From Ferrimonas lipolytica (GTDB taxonomy: Bacteria > Pseudomonadota > Gammaproteobacteria > Enterobacterales > Shewanellaceae), in the NCBI RefSeq assembly GCF_012295575.1, contig NZ_CP051180.1, positions 2,480,001 to 2,544,000 of the forward strand: 64,000 nt of DNA. Direction: 5' to 3'. The first letter of the stretch is position 1, and the number at the start of each line of letters is the position of its first letter. Shown here in pieces: positions 1 through 9,547 of this stretch. The translations under genes and the position numbers were made by a program. Below the pieces are notes generated by a model. The model saw only the letters and a program-made list of their open reading frames with translations, searched no databases and was not told the DNA's origin.

Positions 1-1
1 C

Positions 2-823
2 CAAGCACACGAGAATAGCCATGGCATGTCAGAGTTTACCGCCGATCTGCGTTACACCTTCGATAACCAAAACACCCAAATCTTAATGGGTAACTTAATT
101 GAAGACCGTATCCGTTTGGATTGGACCCAACGCCTAGGGGTTGCGCACACCTTCGACGGCGTCGGCACCATGAGTGCCAGTGTGTTGTTCTCCGGGATCC
201 CTTCCGAGGTATGGGTAGATCCATACCAAACCGAAGGCAGCCGTGATCGCACCGAGCAAAACTCGAACGGTTTCCGCGTATCGTGGAACCAAATTATGGG
301 CAGCAACATCGGCTTTAACTACAGCCATCGTAATATCAATATCGACGATGAAGGTGCCGGTGACGATCTGGTCGCTAAAGGTATGCTGACCCCAGAAGAG
401 CAAAAACAGTTGCAGCGCAGTGGTAAAAACCACCATTTTGAGCTGTATGGCCGCTTAATGCTCAATGAGCGCCACCTGTTGCTTCCCTCAATCAACTTGG
501 TTAGCCGTGAACGCGATGGTCAACCTGAGCAGGGCGAAACCTATGGTGCTCAGCTAACCTACGTATACTTCAACCCAAGTTATACGCTGACATTATCTGG
601 CTACATGGGCATTCGGGATTACGATCATGCGAACCCAATCTACGATGAAGAAGCCGATGCTAAAGACTTTGGTTTCAACGCTATGATGTTTATCCACCAA
701 CCGTTTGAACTTGATAAGTGGGATCTCCGCTTAGGGGCCACTTACGTGAAATCTAACTCAGATATCGATTTTTACGACAACAAGCTAACGGGTGCGAACA
801 TTATGATGATCCGCAACTTCTAA
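2..823 (+). CDS. DUF2860 family outer-membrane protein (5' end outside window)
   Basis: The reading frame is open to the first bases of the window with no stop, so the start and any signal peptide lie upstream. The Met codon at 26 is probably internal. The visible part alternates short amphipathic strands (for example LRYTFDN, TLSGYMGIRDYD) and ends in MMIRNF with a terminal Phe, as in outer-membrane beta-barrels. The patterns LEDRIR..TQRLGV, SGIPSEVWVDPY and ANPIYDEEADAK recall the DUF2860 family of Vibrio/Shewanella barrels, whose function is unknown. It is convergent with the valine operon and shares its terminator. Family assignment is from memory of the pattern. Confidence 0.75.
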   Translation, partial: QAHENSHGMSEFTADLRYTFDNQNTQILMGNLIEDRIRLDWTQRLGVAHTFDGVGTMSASVLFSGIPSEVWVDPYQTEGSRDRTEQNSNGFRVSWNQIMGSNIGFNYSHRNINIDDEGAGDDLVAKGMLTPEEQKQLQRSGKNHHFELYGRLMLNERHLLLPSINLVSRERDGQPEQGETYGAQLTYVYFNPSYTLTLSGYMGIRDYDHANPIYDEEADAKDFGFNAMMFIHQPFELDKWDLRLGATYVKSNSDIDFYDNKLTGANIMMIRNF

Positions 824-886
824 GTGAGTTAGAAACGCCGATTAAGCACCATTGATCAGCCAAAGCGATTTGCCTGACACAAAAAA

Positions 887-904
887 CCGACGCCAAGGCG
901 TCGG
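887..904. terminator. Bidirectional intrinsic terminator
   Basis: A perfect 8-bp stem CCGACGCC/GGCGTCGG with a 2-base loop is flanked by AAAAAA on the left and TTTTTTT on the right. It can end both the DUF2860 gene (+) and the valine operon (-). Confidence 0.9.
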
Positions 905-929
905 TTTTTTTATTGTGCGGATAACAGCA

Positions 930-1691
930 CTACATACTGATGCCACCATCAAGTTCAAGAACTCGGCCAGTGAAGTAATCGCTATCGATGATGTACTCAA
1001 CCGCAGCAGCTACCTCATCGGGCTGGCCAACGCGACCTACTGGTATCGCCTGCTCTAGCCGTGCTAACGCTTCCGGCTTCATCGCTGCCACCATCTCCGT
1101 AGCAATTACCCCCGGAGCGATTGAACCGGAACGAATACCATGACGTGACAACTCCTTTGCCCAACCGTTAGATAAAGCCACCACTGCGGCTTTCGACGCC
1201 GAATAGTTACTTTGACCAACGTTGCCAGCGCGAGCAACCGAGGAGATGTTAATGATGACCCCGCCCTCAGCGGCCAGTGCCATCTGTGCCGCAGCTTCAC
1301 GGCCACAAAGGAAGGTGCCATCGAGGTTAACTGCCAACACTTGACGGAACTGCGCCAAGCTCATCTTATCAACTAGTTGCCCCTCTTTAGCCTTAATCAG
1401 CATGCCGTCCCGCAGCAGCCCCGCATTATTAACCAACACCGACGTGGATCCCTGCAGTTGTTTGATATTGCCAAACAACTGCTCCACCTGAGCTTCGTCA
1501 GTAATATCGCAGGCGTAAGCCTTGGCATCGATATCGGCTGTTGCCAGCTCCGTAACGACGCTGTCTAACGCCGCTTGGTTGATATCAACCAGCGCAAGCT
1601 TGGCCCCCAGCTTTCCTAGGCGCTTTGCCATCGCCATCCCTAAGCCACCGGCACCGCCAGTGATTACAACGACTTTCCCGACAATCTTCAT
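930..1691 (-). CDS. SDR family oxidoreductase, probable 3-hydroxyacyl-CoA/3-oxoacyl reductase
   Basis: A classical short-chain dehydrogenase of about 253 residues. It has the dinucleotide-binding motif TGGAGGLG near the N-terminus, NNAG at about residue 90, and the catalytic Ser then YSASK in NISSVARAGNVGQSNYSASK. The start at 1691 (MKIVGK) is chosen because AGGGA lies at a normal distance; a Met at 1697 is the alternative but abuts the AGGGA. It is the last gene of the valine/branched-chain operon, 31 bases after mmsB. The same place is occupied by a FabG-like SDR in Shewanella. A role in 2-methyl-3-hydroxybutyryl-CoA or similar oxidation is inferred from context only. Confidence 0.85.
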   Translation of the reverse strand: MKIVGKVVVITGGAGGLGMAMAKRLGKLGAKLALVDINQAALDSVVTELATADIDAKAYACDITDEAQVEQLFGNIKQLQGSTSVLVNNAGLLRDGMLIKAKEGQLVDKMSLAQFRQVLAVNLDGTFLCGREAAAQMALAAEGGVIINISSVARAGNVGQSNYSASKAAVVALSNGWAKELSRHGIRSGSIAPGVIATEMVAAMKPEALARLEQAIPVGRVGQPDEVAAAVEYIIDSDYFTGRVLELDGGISM

Positions 1692-1722
1692 GGTCATTCC
1701 CTTGCTCTTGGCTCATATCGAG

Positions 1723-2607
1723 CTACTTCTGAAATTGATTAAAAATGGATGAAAAATCCAAACCGCCATTACCTTGACGAGCATGCTGACGATACATCGC
1801 GGTAGCCAGCGCCCCCAACGGTGTACTCGAGCCAGTCTCGCCCGCAGCCATCATCGCTAGGCCAAGGTCCTTGGCCATCAGATCGACCATAAAGCCTCCT
1901 TGGTAGCCATTACTGGCTGGAGTAGCTGGCATCACATCTGGGCACGGGTTGTACTTCTCGAGGGTCCAATTACCACCGGAGGATACCTTCATAATCTGCG
2001 ACAACACCCCTGCATCAAGGCCGTGGTCACGACCTAATTGCAACGCTTCACTGGTGCCAATCATCAACACCGACAACAGCATGTTGTTGCAGATTTTCGC
2101 AACTTGACCAGCACCATGGCCGCCGGCATGGAAGATATTCGCGCCCATATCTTGTAACACTAACTTGGCTTGGTTAAAGCCGACATCAGTAGCGCCGCAG
2201 ATAAAGGTTAAGGTGCCAGCGGCAGCACCGGCGGTGCCACCTGATACCGGCGCATCAACAAACTCAAACCCTTGAACTGATGCCTGTTGTGCCACCTCCA
2301 TTGCGCTAGCAGCATCAATGGTGGAGCAGTCGATCAGCAATGTGCCTTTGGCAGCAGTAGCAATAATGCCTTTATCACCAAGGTACAGGCTCCGCACATG
2401 CTTACCCGCCGGTAACATCGTCAGCACCACATCAGCACCTGCAACGGCACCGCAGCTGGTTTTAGCGGCCATCGCCCCTTGCTCAACCAGCTGTTGTACC
2501 GCCTTGGGGTTAAGATCGAACACCTTGACGGTTTTACCGGCTTTAATCAGATTGGCGGCCATTGGCCCACCCATGTTGCCAAGACCTATAAATGCGATGG
2601 TACTCAT
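1723..2607 (-). CDS. mmsB: 3-hydroxyisobutyrate dehydrogenase
   Basis: Oxidises 3-hydroxyisobutyrate to methylmalonate semialdehyde with NAD in valine breakdown. The 294-residue length is typical. The N-terminal GLGNMGGPMAANL is the Rossmann motif of the beta-hydroxyacid dehydrogenase family. DAPVSGGTAGAAAGTL is the substrate-binding signature, and the catalytic Lys is in GQVAKICNNML. The start overlaps the stop of the preceding hydrolase gene by 4 bases (ATGA), so translation is probably coupled. It lies between the hydrolase that makes its substrate and, further upstream, mmsA, which uses its product. Confidence 0.93.
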   Translation of the reverse strand: MSTIAFIGLGNMGGPMAANLIKAGKTVKVFDLNPKAVQQLVEQGAMAAKTSCGAVAGADVVLTMLPAGKHVRSLYLGDKGIIATAAKGTLLIDCSTIDAASAMEVAQQASVQGFEFVDAPVSGGTAGAAAGTLTFICGATDVGFNQAKLVLQDMGANIFHAGGHGAGQVAKICNNMLLSVLMIGTSEALQLGRDHGLDAGVLSQIMKVSSGGNWTLEKYNPCPDVMPATPASNGYQGGFMVDLMAKDLGLAMMAAGETGSSTPLGALATAMYRQHARQGNGGLDFSSIFNQFQK

Positions 2608-3731
2608 AATGCACTCTCCTCAATCCGTTCTAGGGGATGCCGTTGCCACGGGTTAGTGACTATCTGCTTAAACAGCGCCGAGTTTACTTCGTTGACGTTA
2701 GCGTAACGCCACTGAGGGTTGCGATCCTTGTCGATAAGTAAGGCACGAACACCTTCAACAAAGTCACCCAATTGAGCGCAACGAACTGCCCAAACCAATT
2801 CACTTTGGAACACCTGCTCCAGACACCAGTTGCTACCATGCTGAAGTTGATGCCATACAAGGTGAGCGGTAATTGGGCTGCCAGCGAGCGCGGTTTTAAG
2901 TGCACGCTGTAACCACGGAAGTTCGGTGTTATAAGCCGCTAAATCCGCCATCAGTACGCCAATGCTGGCTCCCCCAAACAACTCATCAATCAATGGTTGC
3001 GATTGCTCTAGCTGACCGTTCACGGCGGTATTGGCATAGCCGTCGAACATGTTGGAAACCAACTGCCGGTTATTACTGTGGTTGGTAGACCAAGGCAGCA
3101 GCCCCAGTTGTTCCAGTAACACCTGCCGCTGATTACTGGCAACGAGATGGTCTCCCAAGCCAACATAACAGGCATCGGCACCACTCATGTTGTAGGCAGT
3201 TAGGCCAAGGAAACGACCACAGTGCCCCGGCATCCGATTAAGGAAATAGGTTGCGCCCACATCGGGAAACAAACCAATACTGATCTCCGGCATGGCGATT
3301 CGTGAGGTCTCAGTAACCAGTCGGTGGCTAGCGCCAGCCATTAGGCCAAGACCACCGCCCATCACAATGCCACTGCCCCAGACGATAAATGGCTTAGGGA
3401 AGCGGTGGATCTGATAGTCCAAGCGGTACTCTTCGGTGAAGAACTGCTCGACGGCGTCGGTCAGTTCGCCCGGATGTGCCTTGGCGGTTTCATACATGGC
3501 ACGGATATCACCGCCAGCACAAAAAGCTTTCTCTCCCGCCCCTTGCAGCCATACAGCGACGATGCTGTCATCTTTGGCCCAGTAAGCTAACTGCGCCGAT
3601 AGGCTTTGCACCATGGCATAGGACAGCGCGTTTAGTGACTTCTCGCTGTTAAGGGTGGCAATACCGATATGCTGACCACTGACGGTAGCATGGGTTTCAT
3701 AGAGCACCGGCGGTGTTATCTGCTCACTCAT
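2604..3731 (-). CDS. 3-hydroxyisobutyryl-CoA hydrolase (crotonase superfamily)
   Basis: Cleaves 3-hydroxyisobutyryl-CoA to free 3-hydroxyisobutyrate. At 375 residues it is longer than plain enoyl-CoA hydratases (about 260) and fits the HIBCH subfamily. KAFCAGGDIRAMYE is the crotonase oxyanion-hole region, and GGGLGLMAGASHRLVTE with MPEISIGLFPDVGATYFLNRMPG is the HIBCH-type active-site region with the catalytic Glu and Asp. It overlaps the acyl-CoA dehydrogenase stop by ATGA at its start and mmsB by ATGA at its end. No separate short enoyl-CoA hydratase lies next to it. Confidence 0.9.
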   Translation of the reverse strand: MSEQITPPVLYETHATVSGQHIGIATLNSEKSLNALSYAMVQSLSAQLAYWAKDDSIVAVWLQGAGEKAFCAGGDIRAMYETAKAHPGELTDAVEQFFTEEYRLDYQIHRFPKPFIVWGSGIVMGGGLGLMAGASHRLVTETSRIAMPEISIGLFPDVGATYFLNRMPGHCGRFLGLTAYNMSGADACYVGLGDHLVASNQRQVLLEQLGLLPWSTNHSNNRQLVSNMFDGYANTAVNGQLEQSQPLIDELFGGASIGVLMADLAAYNTELPWLQRALKTALAGSPITAHLVWHQLQHGSNWCLEQVFQSELVWAVRCAQLGDFVEGVRALLIDKDRNPQWRYANVNEVNSALFKQIVTNPWQRHPLERIEESAL

Positions 3732-4885
3732 GCGATCACCCCTGCACTGGCATCAAGCAAACGGCGCGCGATAATCACTCGCATGATTTCATTGGTGCCT
3801 TCTAAGATCTGATGCACCCGCACATCACGCACGTGACGCTCTAATGGATACTCCTTGATGTAACCATAACCACCATGCAACTGCAGTGCTTCGTTACATA
3901 CGGTAAAACCGACATCAGTAGCAAAACGCTTAGCCATGGCACAGTACGCGCTGGCTTCAGGATCGCCACTGTCGAGCTTAAATGCGGCCAGCCGTACCAT
4001 TTGGCGGGCCGCCACTAGCTCTGTCGCCATGTCCGCTAGTTTGAATTGCAATGCTTGAAATGCAGCCAACGGTTTACCAAACTGACTGCGCTCCTGCATA
4101 TAGGCTTTAGCGCGTTTTAGTGCCGCTTCGGCAGTACCTAGGGAGCAAGCGGCGATATTGATGCGACCGCCATCTAGCCCCTTCATGGCCAAGGCAAAGC
4201 CTTGCCCTTCGTTACCGAGCAGATTAGCCGCAGGGATGCGCACGCTATCGAACGATACCAACCTAGTTGGCTGGGCGTTCCAGCCCATCTTCGCTTCCGC
4301 TTTGCCGTACTCAATCCCCACGCTATCAGCTGCTACCGCAAAGGCCGAGATGCCTTTAGGACCATCCTCTCCAGTGCGAGCCATCACCACCAACATCTCG
4401 GTAGCGCCAGCGCCAGAGATAAACATCTTGGAGCCGCTGACAAGGTAATCGTCACCATCTCGTACCGCCTTAGTTTTAAGGTTGGCGGCGTCAGAGCCAC
4501 AACCGGGCTCGGTCAAACAGTAGGACGCCAAGGCTTGGCCGCTGGTTAACTTTTGACACCACTGCTGCTTAAGGGTTTCCGTGCCCCAACTAGCGATCAT
4601 CCAAGTGGCCATATTATGGATGGTCATCATCGCTGTGGTGGCAGTACAACCTTCTGCTAGCGCTTCAAAGATCAACGCACTATCAAGTCGAGATAAACCA
4701 AGGCCACCGTTCTCTTCTGGTGTATAGAGGCTGCAAAAACCAAGTTCGCCAGCACGTTGTATAACCTCTTTAGGGAAGTGATGGTGCTCATCCCATTCGC
4801 TTGCGTGCGGTGCTAGTTCTGCCTCAGCAAACTGCGAGGCCATCTCCACAAACGCTCGTTGGTCGTCGCTTAAATTAAAATCCAT
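3728..4885 (-). CDS. Acyl-CoA dehydrogenase, probable isobutyryl/short-branched-chain type
   Basis: An FAD flavoenzyme of 385 residues that makes the 2,3-double bond in acyl-CoA, probably isobutyryl-CoA given the operon. CLTEPGCGSDAANLKTKA and MFISGAGATEMLVVMART are the FAD/substrate signatures. QFGKPLAAFQALQFKLADM and LQLHGGYGYIKEYPLERHVRD are the second and third ACAD signatures, and the catalytic Glu is in ILEGTNEIMRVIIARRLL. AAAGGA precedes the ATG at 4885. The 3' end overlaps the hydrolase gene. Electrons would go to ETF, which is not in the window. Confidence 0.92.
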   Translation of the reverse strand: MDFNLSDDQRAFVEMASQFAEAELAPHASEWDEHHHFPKEVIQRAGELGFCSLYTPEENGGLGLSRLDSALIFEALAEGCTATTAMMTIHNMATWMIASWGTETLKQQWCQKLTSGQALASYCLTEPGCGSDAANLKTKAVRDGDDYLVSGSKMFISGAGATEMLVVMARTGEDGPKGISAFAVAADSVGIEYGKAEAKMGWNAQPTRLVSFDSVRIPAANLLGNEGQGFALAMKGLDGGRINIAACSLGTAEAALKRAKAYMQERSQFGKPLAAFQALQFKLADMATELVAARQMVRLAAFKLDSGDPEASAYCAMAKRFATDVGFTVCNEALQLHGGYGYIKEYPLERHVRDVRVHQILEGTNEIMRVIIARRLLDASAGVIA

Positions 4886-4935
4886 GTGGGTTACATCCTT
4901 TGCGGTGACGGGCCTGCCGCCACCGTGACAACAGA

Positions 4936-6429
4936 TTACTTCAACGAAATAGTCAGGTTCTGACCTGCGACGATGCCAGACTCAGGCCAACGGGCAGTGA
5001 CGGTTTTGGTTTCGGTAAAAAATCGTACCGCTTGCTTACCGTAAGCATGTAGATCGCCGTAGAAGGAGTTCTTCCAGCCGGTAAAGGAGAAGAATGGCAG
5101 CGGTACTGGAATGGAGATGTTGATCCCCACCTGCCCCACTTCCACTTCGTGTTGATACTTGCGTGCTGCCGCGCCGGAGTTGGTGAAGATACTGGTACCG
5201 TTGCCGTATGGATTGGCATTCACTAATTCAATGGCATCAACCAATGAGTCGCTGTCTACACAGCACAATACTGGGCCGAAGATCTCTTCGTTGTAGATCC
5301 GCATTGCGGTGGTCACATCGGCAAACACCGTTGGGCCAACCCAGTTGCCACTTTCATAACCGGCAACAGTGCAGTCGGAGCCATCAACCAAACAGGTCGC
5401 GCCCTGGTCTTTGCCTGATTGAATCAGGTCTAATACTCGCGCTTTTGCTGCTGGATTAATCAGCGGACCGTAGCCTGCTTCTGGGTCGTCCCATACACCA
5501 GGACGCACCTTGGCGATGGCAGCAGCTACCTCAGGGATCCACGCTTTAGCTTCACCGACAAATACCGCCACCGAAATGGCCATACAGCGCTGACCAGCGG
5601 CGCCAACTGAAGCGCCAACCAGTTGATTGATTACCGTTTGTTTATCCGCATCAGGCATCACAACCATGTGGTTCTTCGCCCCGGCAAAGGCTTGCACCCT
5701 TTTCATGTTATCGGTACCGGTTTTATAGATGTACTGACCCACCGGCACTGAGCCAACAAAGGAGATAGTTTGGGTATCTGGGTGATGCAGCAGTTGGTCA
5801 ACCACACGCTTGTCACCATGCACCACCGCCAGCAGCCCTTTCGGCGCGCCAGCTTGCTCAAACAGCTCCGCCAAACGCATTGGCGTCATCGGATCTTGTT
5901 CTGATGGTTTTAATACGAAGCCGTTACCGCAGGCAATAGCCAGCGGGTACATCCACAACGGGATCATCGCCGGAAAGTTGAATGGGGTGATGCCGACACA
6001 AACGCCCAACGGCTGAATGTAGCTGTAACCATCGATGCCTCGTGCGACATTCTCTACGGTTTCGCCCATCATGCTGCTGCCAACGTTAGCGGCTTGTTCG
6101 ACCACCTCGATGCCACGCCATACGTCACCTTTAGCGTCTTCAAAGGTTTTGCCGGTTTCCTTCGACAAAATGGTAGCCAATTCATCGTGATGCTCTTTCA
6201 ACAGGTGCTGGTAACGTAACATCACTCGAGCTCGCTCAGAAACGGCAACCTCTTTCCATTGCTGCTGGGCAGCCTTTGCTGCGGCAACCGCTTGGTCCAC
6301 CTCTTGCTCGGTCGCGCAATTGAGTACCGCAATAACCTCATTATCCGCCGGATTGGTAATTTCGATCTGCTGGCTACCGGAGCCATCGCAGTACTCACCA
6401 CCAATAAGGTGCTTAACTTGTGTTGCCAT
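4936..6429 (-). CDS. mmsA: Methylmalonate-semialdehyde dehydrogenase (CoA-acylating)
   Basis: Converts methylmalonate semialdehyde plus CoA to propionyl-CoA. About 497 residues from the ATG at 6429, which has GGGGAG nine bases upstream. An in-frame start at 6471 would add 14 residues with no good ribosome site. [42 protein letters not shown] and the catalytic Cys in [21 protein letters not shown] identify the family. The C-terminal [19 protein letters not shown] is typical of MmsA. It is the second gene of the operon. Confidence 0.95.
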   Translation of the reverse strand: MATQVKHLIGGEYCDGSGSQQIEITNPADNEVIAVLNCATEQEVDQAVAAAKAAQQQWKEVAVSERARVMLRYQHLLKEHHDELATILSKETGKTFEDAKGDVWRGIEVVEQAANVGSSMMGETVENVARGIDGYSYIQPLGVCVGITPFNFPAMIPLWMYPLAIACGNGFVLKPSEQDPMTPMRLAELFEQAGAPKGLLAVVHGDKRVVDQLLHHPDTQTISFVGSVPVGQYIYKTGTDNMKRVQAFAGAKNHMVVMPDADKQTVINQLVGASVGAAGQRCMAISVAVFVGEAKAWIPEVAAAIAKVRPGVWDDPEAGYGPLINPAAKARVLDLIQSGKDQGATCLVDGSDCTVAGYESGNWVGPTVFADVTTAMRIYNEEIFGPVLCCVDSDSLVDAIELVNANPYGNGTSIFTNSGAAARKYQHEVEVGQVGINISIPVPLPFFSFTGWKNSFYGDLHAYGKQAVRFFTETKTVTARWPESGIVAGQNLTISLK

Positions 6430-6491
6430 TGGTTTGTTCTCCCCAAGAAAACGAAAAACCGCCAGCGACAACGCTGGCGGTTACAATCAAT

Positions 6492-7676
6492 TTAGCTAAC
6501 TTCGATGGCGACGGCGGTTGCTTCACCACCACCGATGCAAAGCGAAGCGACGCCACGCTTTGCATCGCGCTGCTTCAGCGCATGAATAAGGGTAACGATA
6601 AGACGAGTACCGCTGCAGCCGATCGGGTGACCCAAGGCACAAGCGCCACCGTGAACGTTCACTTTGTGATGTTCAAGCTCAAGCTCCTGTATCGCTAACA
6701 TGGTAACCATGGCAAAGGCTTCATTGATCTCAAACAGATCAACATCGTCCTTGCTCCACTCCAGCTTACTCAACAGCTTCGATACTGCCCCTACTGGTGC
6801 GATGGTAAATTCGCTCGGTTGCTGGGCGTGGCTAGCATGGCCAACAATCTTGGCCAAGATTGGCATGCCGTTCGCTTTGGCATACTCTTCAGTGGTAACC
6901 ACAACTGCTGCAGCCCCATCTGAGATAGAGCTGGAATTGGCTGCGGTGATAGTGCCATCTTTAGCAAAGGCTGGACGCAACGCAGGGATCTTATCTGGAC
7001 GCGCATTACCCGGTTGTTCATCCGTATCGATAATAACCTCGCCGTTGCGGCCAGAGATGGTAACTGGGGTGATCTCATCCTTGAACGCGCCTACTTCTAT
7101 GGCGGCATTCGCGCGACGCAAAGACTCAAGCGCATAGTCGTCCATTTGCTGCCGAGTGATGTTGTATTGATCGGCAGTGGCCTGAGCAAAGCTACCCATT
7201 GCCCCGCCGGTGTAGGCGTCTTCCAAGCCGTCAAAAAACATGTGGTCAATCACTTTGCCGTGCCCCATGCGCATGCCACCACGGGCTTTTTCCAGCAAGT
7301 ATGGGGCATTTGTCATACTCTCCATACCGCCGGCCACAACCACATCGGCACTGCCGGCCTTTAGAATGTCGTGAGCCATCATTACCGTCTTCATGCCTGA
7401 ACCACAGACCTTATTAACCGTGGTGGCACCAACACTAATTGGCAAGTCTGCTCCGAGGGCAGCTTGCCTTGCCGGAGCTTGACGCAAGCCTGCAGGCAAG
7501 ACACATCCCATCAACACTTCGCCAACCTGTTCAGCAGCAATATTGGCCCGCTCTAAAGCAGCTTTGATTGCAGTGCTTCCTAGCGAGGGGGCGGCGACAG
7601 CGCTAAGTGCTCCCTGAAATCCGCCCATCGGCGTCCGCGCAGCTGAAGCAATAACGACTACTGATCCCTTCGACAT
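6492..7676 (-). CDS. Acetyl-CoA C-acyltransferase (thiolase)
   Basis: Thiolase of 394 residues. It has the acyl-accepting Cys in VNKVCGSGMKTVMMAHDIL, the His in GGACALGHPIGCSGTRL and the second Cys in LCIGGGEATA. The start at 7676 (MSKGSVV) has GGAGAG just upstream; an ORF extension to 7700 (MHLHWRVE) is unlikely. It is the first gene of the branched-chain operon, where a thiolase can cleave 2-methylacetoacetyl-CoA or acetoacetyl-CoA. The exact substrate is not shown by sequence. A candidate LiuR operator lies 52 bases upstream. Confidence 0.92.
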   Translation of the reverse strand: MSKGSVVVIASAARTPMGGFQGALSAVAAPSLGSTAIKAALERANIAAEQVGEVLMGCVLPAGLRQAPARQAALGADLPISVGATTVNKVCGSGMKTVMMAHDILKAGSADVVVAGGMESMTNAPYLLEKARGGMRMGHGKVIDHMFFDGLEDAYTGGAMGSFAQATADQYNITRQQMDDYALESLRRANAAIEVGAFKDEITPVTISGRNGEVIIDTDEQPGNARPDKIPALRPAFAKDGTITAANSSSISDGAAAVVVTTEEYAKANGMPILAKIVGHASHAQQPSEFTIAPVGAVSKLLSKLEWSKDDVDLFEINEAFAMVTMLAIQELELEHHKVNVHGGACALGHPIGCSGTRLIVTLIHALKQRDAKRGVASLCIGGGEATAVAIEVS

Positions 7677-7727
7677 CTCTACTCTCCAATGTAAATGCAA
7701 TGTTGCCAGCCTACTGCAAACATTACG

Positions 7728-7743
7728 CTTACGGCAACGTAAA
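7728..7743. promoter_or_regulatory. Candidate LiuR operator
   Basis: The inverted repeat CTTACG-GCAA-CGTAAA lies 52 bases upstream of the thiolase start. MerR-type LiuR regulators of branched-chain acyl-CoA genes in gammaproteobacteria bind TTTACG-N4-CGTAAA palindromes, which this matches in 11 of 12 arm positions. No liuR gene is in the window. Confidence 0.5.
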
Positions 7744-7814
7744 CTAATCGCTTACGACCAAGGTCGAGTGTAAAGCTAGCTTTAAGGCACTATGGCATCA
7801 CACCACTGCAGCGC

Positions 7815-7970
7815 GTACCAACTAAGTGTTGTTCTTTCCAATGCTGTTAAAGCCCTAGCTAGGCGAATTTCGATACAAAGGGAAAGCACTATCGTCGTTG
7901 ATGTTCTGCCGCATTGGAGCAGTTCAGAGAAGTATTTTCGACTGCGACCTAATGCACGGGGGATTCCAAA
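7815..7970 (+). repeat. GGCTGTGT element, copy 1a (truncated)
   Basis: Contains the left part of the repeat (GTACCAACTAAGTGTTG onward, through the GCCGCATTGGAGC block to GGATTCCAAA). It lacks the GGCTGTGT end and everything 3' of GATTCCAAA, where copy 1b begins. More diverged than the other copies: its internal hairpin arms no longer pair well. Lies 5' of the valine operon promoter. Confidence 0.85.
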
Positions 7971-8257
7971 GGCTGTGTACCAATTAAGTGTTGCTGTTTC
8001 CAAGGCTGTTAAAGCACTGGCTAGACGAGCCACAAGGGTAAAGCACTACCGCTATTGATCTTCTGCCGCATTGGAGCAGTTCAGCGAAGCATTTTGGGCT
8101 GCGACCTAAGGCAAGGAGGATTCCAAAGGGGGCGAAGCTCCCCCCCTAATGCATACAACAATGTGCCGTCGCCACCGCGACATCGTCCCCTAAAAGCACC
8201 GAAATCGGTGAAGCCGAAGGCTTAAGATAAACTTCAACAGCTAACTACGACACAGCC
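7971..8257 (+). mobile_element. GGCTGTGT element, copy 1b (full length, nested in 1a)
   Basis: A full 287-bp copy from GGCTGTGTACC to GACACAGCC. It starts exactly where copy 1a stops. The flanks ATTCCAAA and TATCGGGT do not match, so no target duplication can be read here, unlike at most other loci. It contains the conserved blocks: AAAGCAC, GCCGCATTGGAGC, the GGGGGCGAAGCTCCCCCC hairpin, CACCGAAATCGGTG and AAGCCGAAGGCTT. Confidence 0.88.
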
Positions 8258-8407
8258 TATCGGGTTGGTATTAATAAGCTATTGGCGAATAACGCGCAGT
8301 AAGAGAGGATGCTGCAGTCGGTGCTACTAACAGCAAATTGGCATTATTGAGGTTATGCGGAGGTTAGAACGGCGCCGCTAAGAGAAGATTTTATTCCAAC
8401 CATAAGT
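8258..8407. other. Non-coding stretch without recognised feature
   Basis: The roughly 150 bases between the repeat pair and the metA terminator hold no convincing ORF or conserved motif that I can see. Confidence 0.5.
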
Positions 8408-8436
8408 AAAACGGCGGTCACTCCCACTGCCGTTTT
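8408..8436 (-). terminator. Probable metA terminator
   Basis: An 8-bp stem AAAACGGC/GCCGTTTT with a 13-base loop, followed on the minus strand by TTTTAC. It lies 26 bases after the metA stop. Confidence 0.6.
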
Positions 8437-8461
8437 GTTAATGAACTGGATTACAGCAGCA

Positions 8462-9397
8462 CTATTCTATTGGCATTAACCCAGACATGTCTGACAGATC
8501 AAACGGCGTTTGCTGGTAAACGTAGTAGTTGAGCCAATTTGTTAGGAGTAATGCGCCGTGTGCATGCCAGCGAGCAAACGGTTGCCCAGTAGGATCATCG
8601 CCAGGAAAGTAGTTCGCGGGGATCAACGGTTCTTGCCCCGACGCGAGATCGCGTCGATATTCATCCAATAACGTAGTGCGGGTATATTCAGGGTGGCCGG
8701 TAACAAACAGGTTACGGTTGTTGTTCGACACCACCAGATAGGCACCGGCATCGTTCGATTGCGCCAACACATTCAGTTCAGGGTGAGCATTAAGCCAATC
8801 CAATGGCACCTGAGCAAAACGCGAGTGCGGCACCCAAAATTCATCATCGAAACCTCGGAGTAACGGTACATGTTGATGTACCCGTTGGTGGCGAAACACT
8901 CCCGAGATCTTGGTATCACGCAGTTGTCGTTTAATGCCGTAGAGATGATAAAACGCCGCATGAGCAGCCCAACAGAGAAACAGCACCGAGGTTGCATGGG
9001 TTTGTGACCAATCGATGATGGACTGGATCTCTTGCCAGTAATCAACCTGTTCAAACTCTAACTCACCCAGCGGTGCGCCAGTGATGATCAAACCATCGTA
9101 GTTATTGTGCTTAACCTCATCGAAGCTGCGATAGAAATCGTCCATATGATCACAAGGGGTATGCTTTGAGGGGCGATTATGGATCCGCAATAACTCAACA
9201 TCGACTTGTAGCGGAGTATTACCGAGCAAGCGCAACAACTGGGTTTCGGTCTCAATCTTATTCGGCATCAAATTAAGGATCAGCAGTTTCAATGGACGAA
9301 TGTGCTGTTGGGCGGCTCGTTCATCCGACATAACGAAGATATTCTCTCCTCGTAATATCCGTGAAGCGGGTAAACGACTGGGAACCTTAACCGGCAT
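8462..9397 (-). CDS. metA: Homoserine O-succinyltransferase
   Basis: First committed step of methionine synthesis: acylation of homoserine. 311 residues from the ATG at 9397 ([10 protein letters not shown], as in E. coli MetA), preceded by GGAGAG. An upstream Met at 9421 lacks this. [39 protein letters not shown], the catalytic Cys in [21 protein letters not shown], and [18 protein letters not shown] with its Glu and His are the family signatures. Succinyl- versus acetyl-CoA use is not proven by sequence, but the gammaproteobacterial type is usually succinyl. Two met boxes overlie its promoter. Confidence 0.96.
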   Translation of the reverse strand: MPVKVPSRLPASRILRGENIFVMSDERAAQQHIRPLKLLILNLMPNKIETETQLLRLLGNTPLQVDVELLRIHNRPSKHTPCDHMDDFYRSFDEVKHNNYDGLIITGAPLGELEFEQVDYWQEIQSIIDWSQTHATSVLFLCWAAHAAFYHLYGIKRQLRDTKISGVFRHQRVHQHVPLLRGFDDEFWVPHSRFAQVPLDWLNAHPELNVLAQSNDAGAYLVVSNNNRNLFVTGHPEYTRTTLLDEYRRDLASGQEPLIPANYFPGDDPTGQPFARWHAHGALLLTNWLNYYVYQQTPFDLSDMSGLMPIE

Positions 9398-9437
9398 TGC
9401 GATGCTCTCCTTAACAAACAATTGAACAGTTATATCA

Positions 9438-9453
9438 AGACATCTAGACGGCT
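9438..9453. promoter_or_regulatory. MetJ operator (two tandem met boxes)
   Basis: AGACATCT followed directly by AGACGGCT. Each 8-mer matches the MetJ consensus AGACGTCT at 7 of 8 positions, in the tandem arrangement MetJ needs. It lies about 40 bases upstream of the metA start, so S-adenosylmethionine repression is expected. Confidence 0.85.
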
Positions 9454-9547
9454 ACAACTCCAAATCCACTGATGATGTCATGGTTTCATTGTAAAGCCTT
9501 GAATGACTCCCTAAAATTCAATCATTCTCTGGTCAGAACTGAATTTC

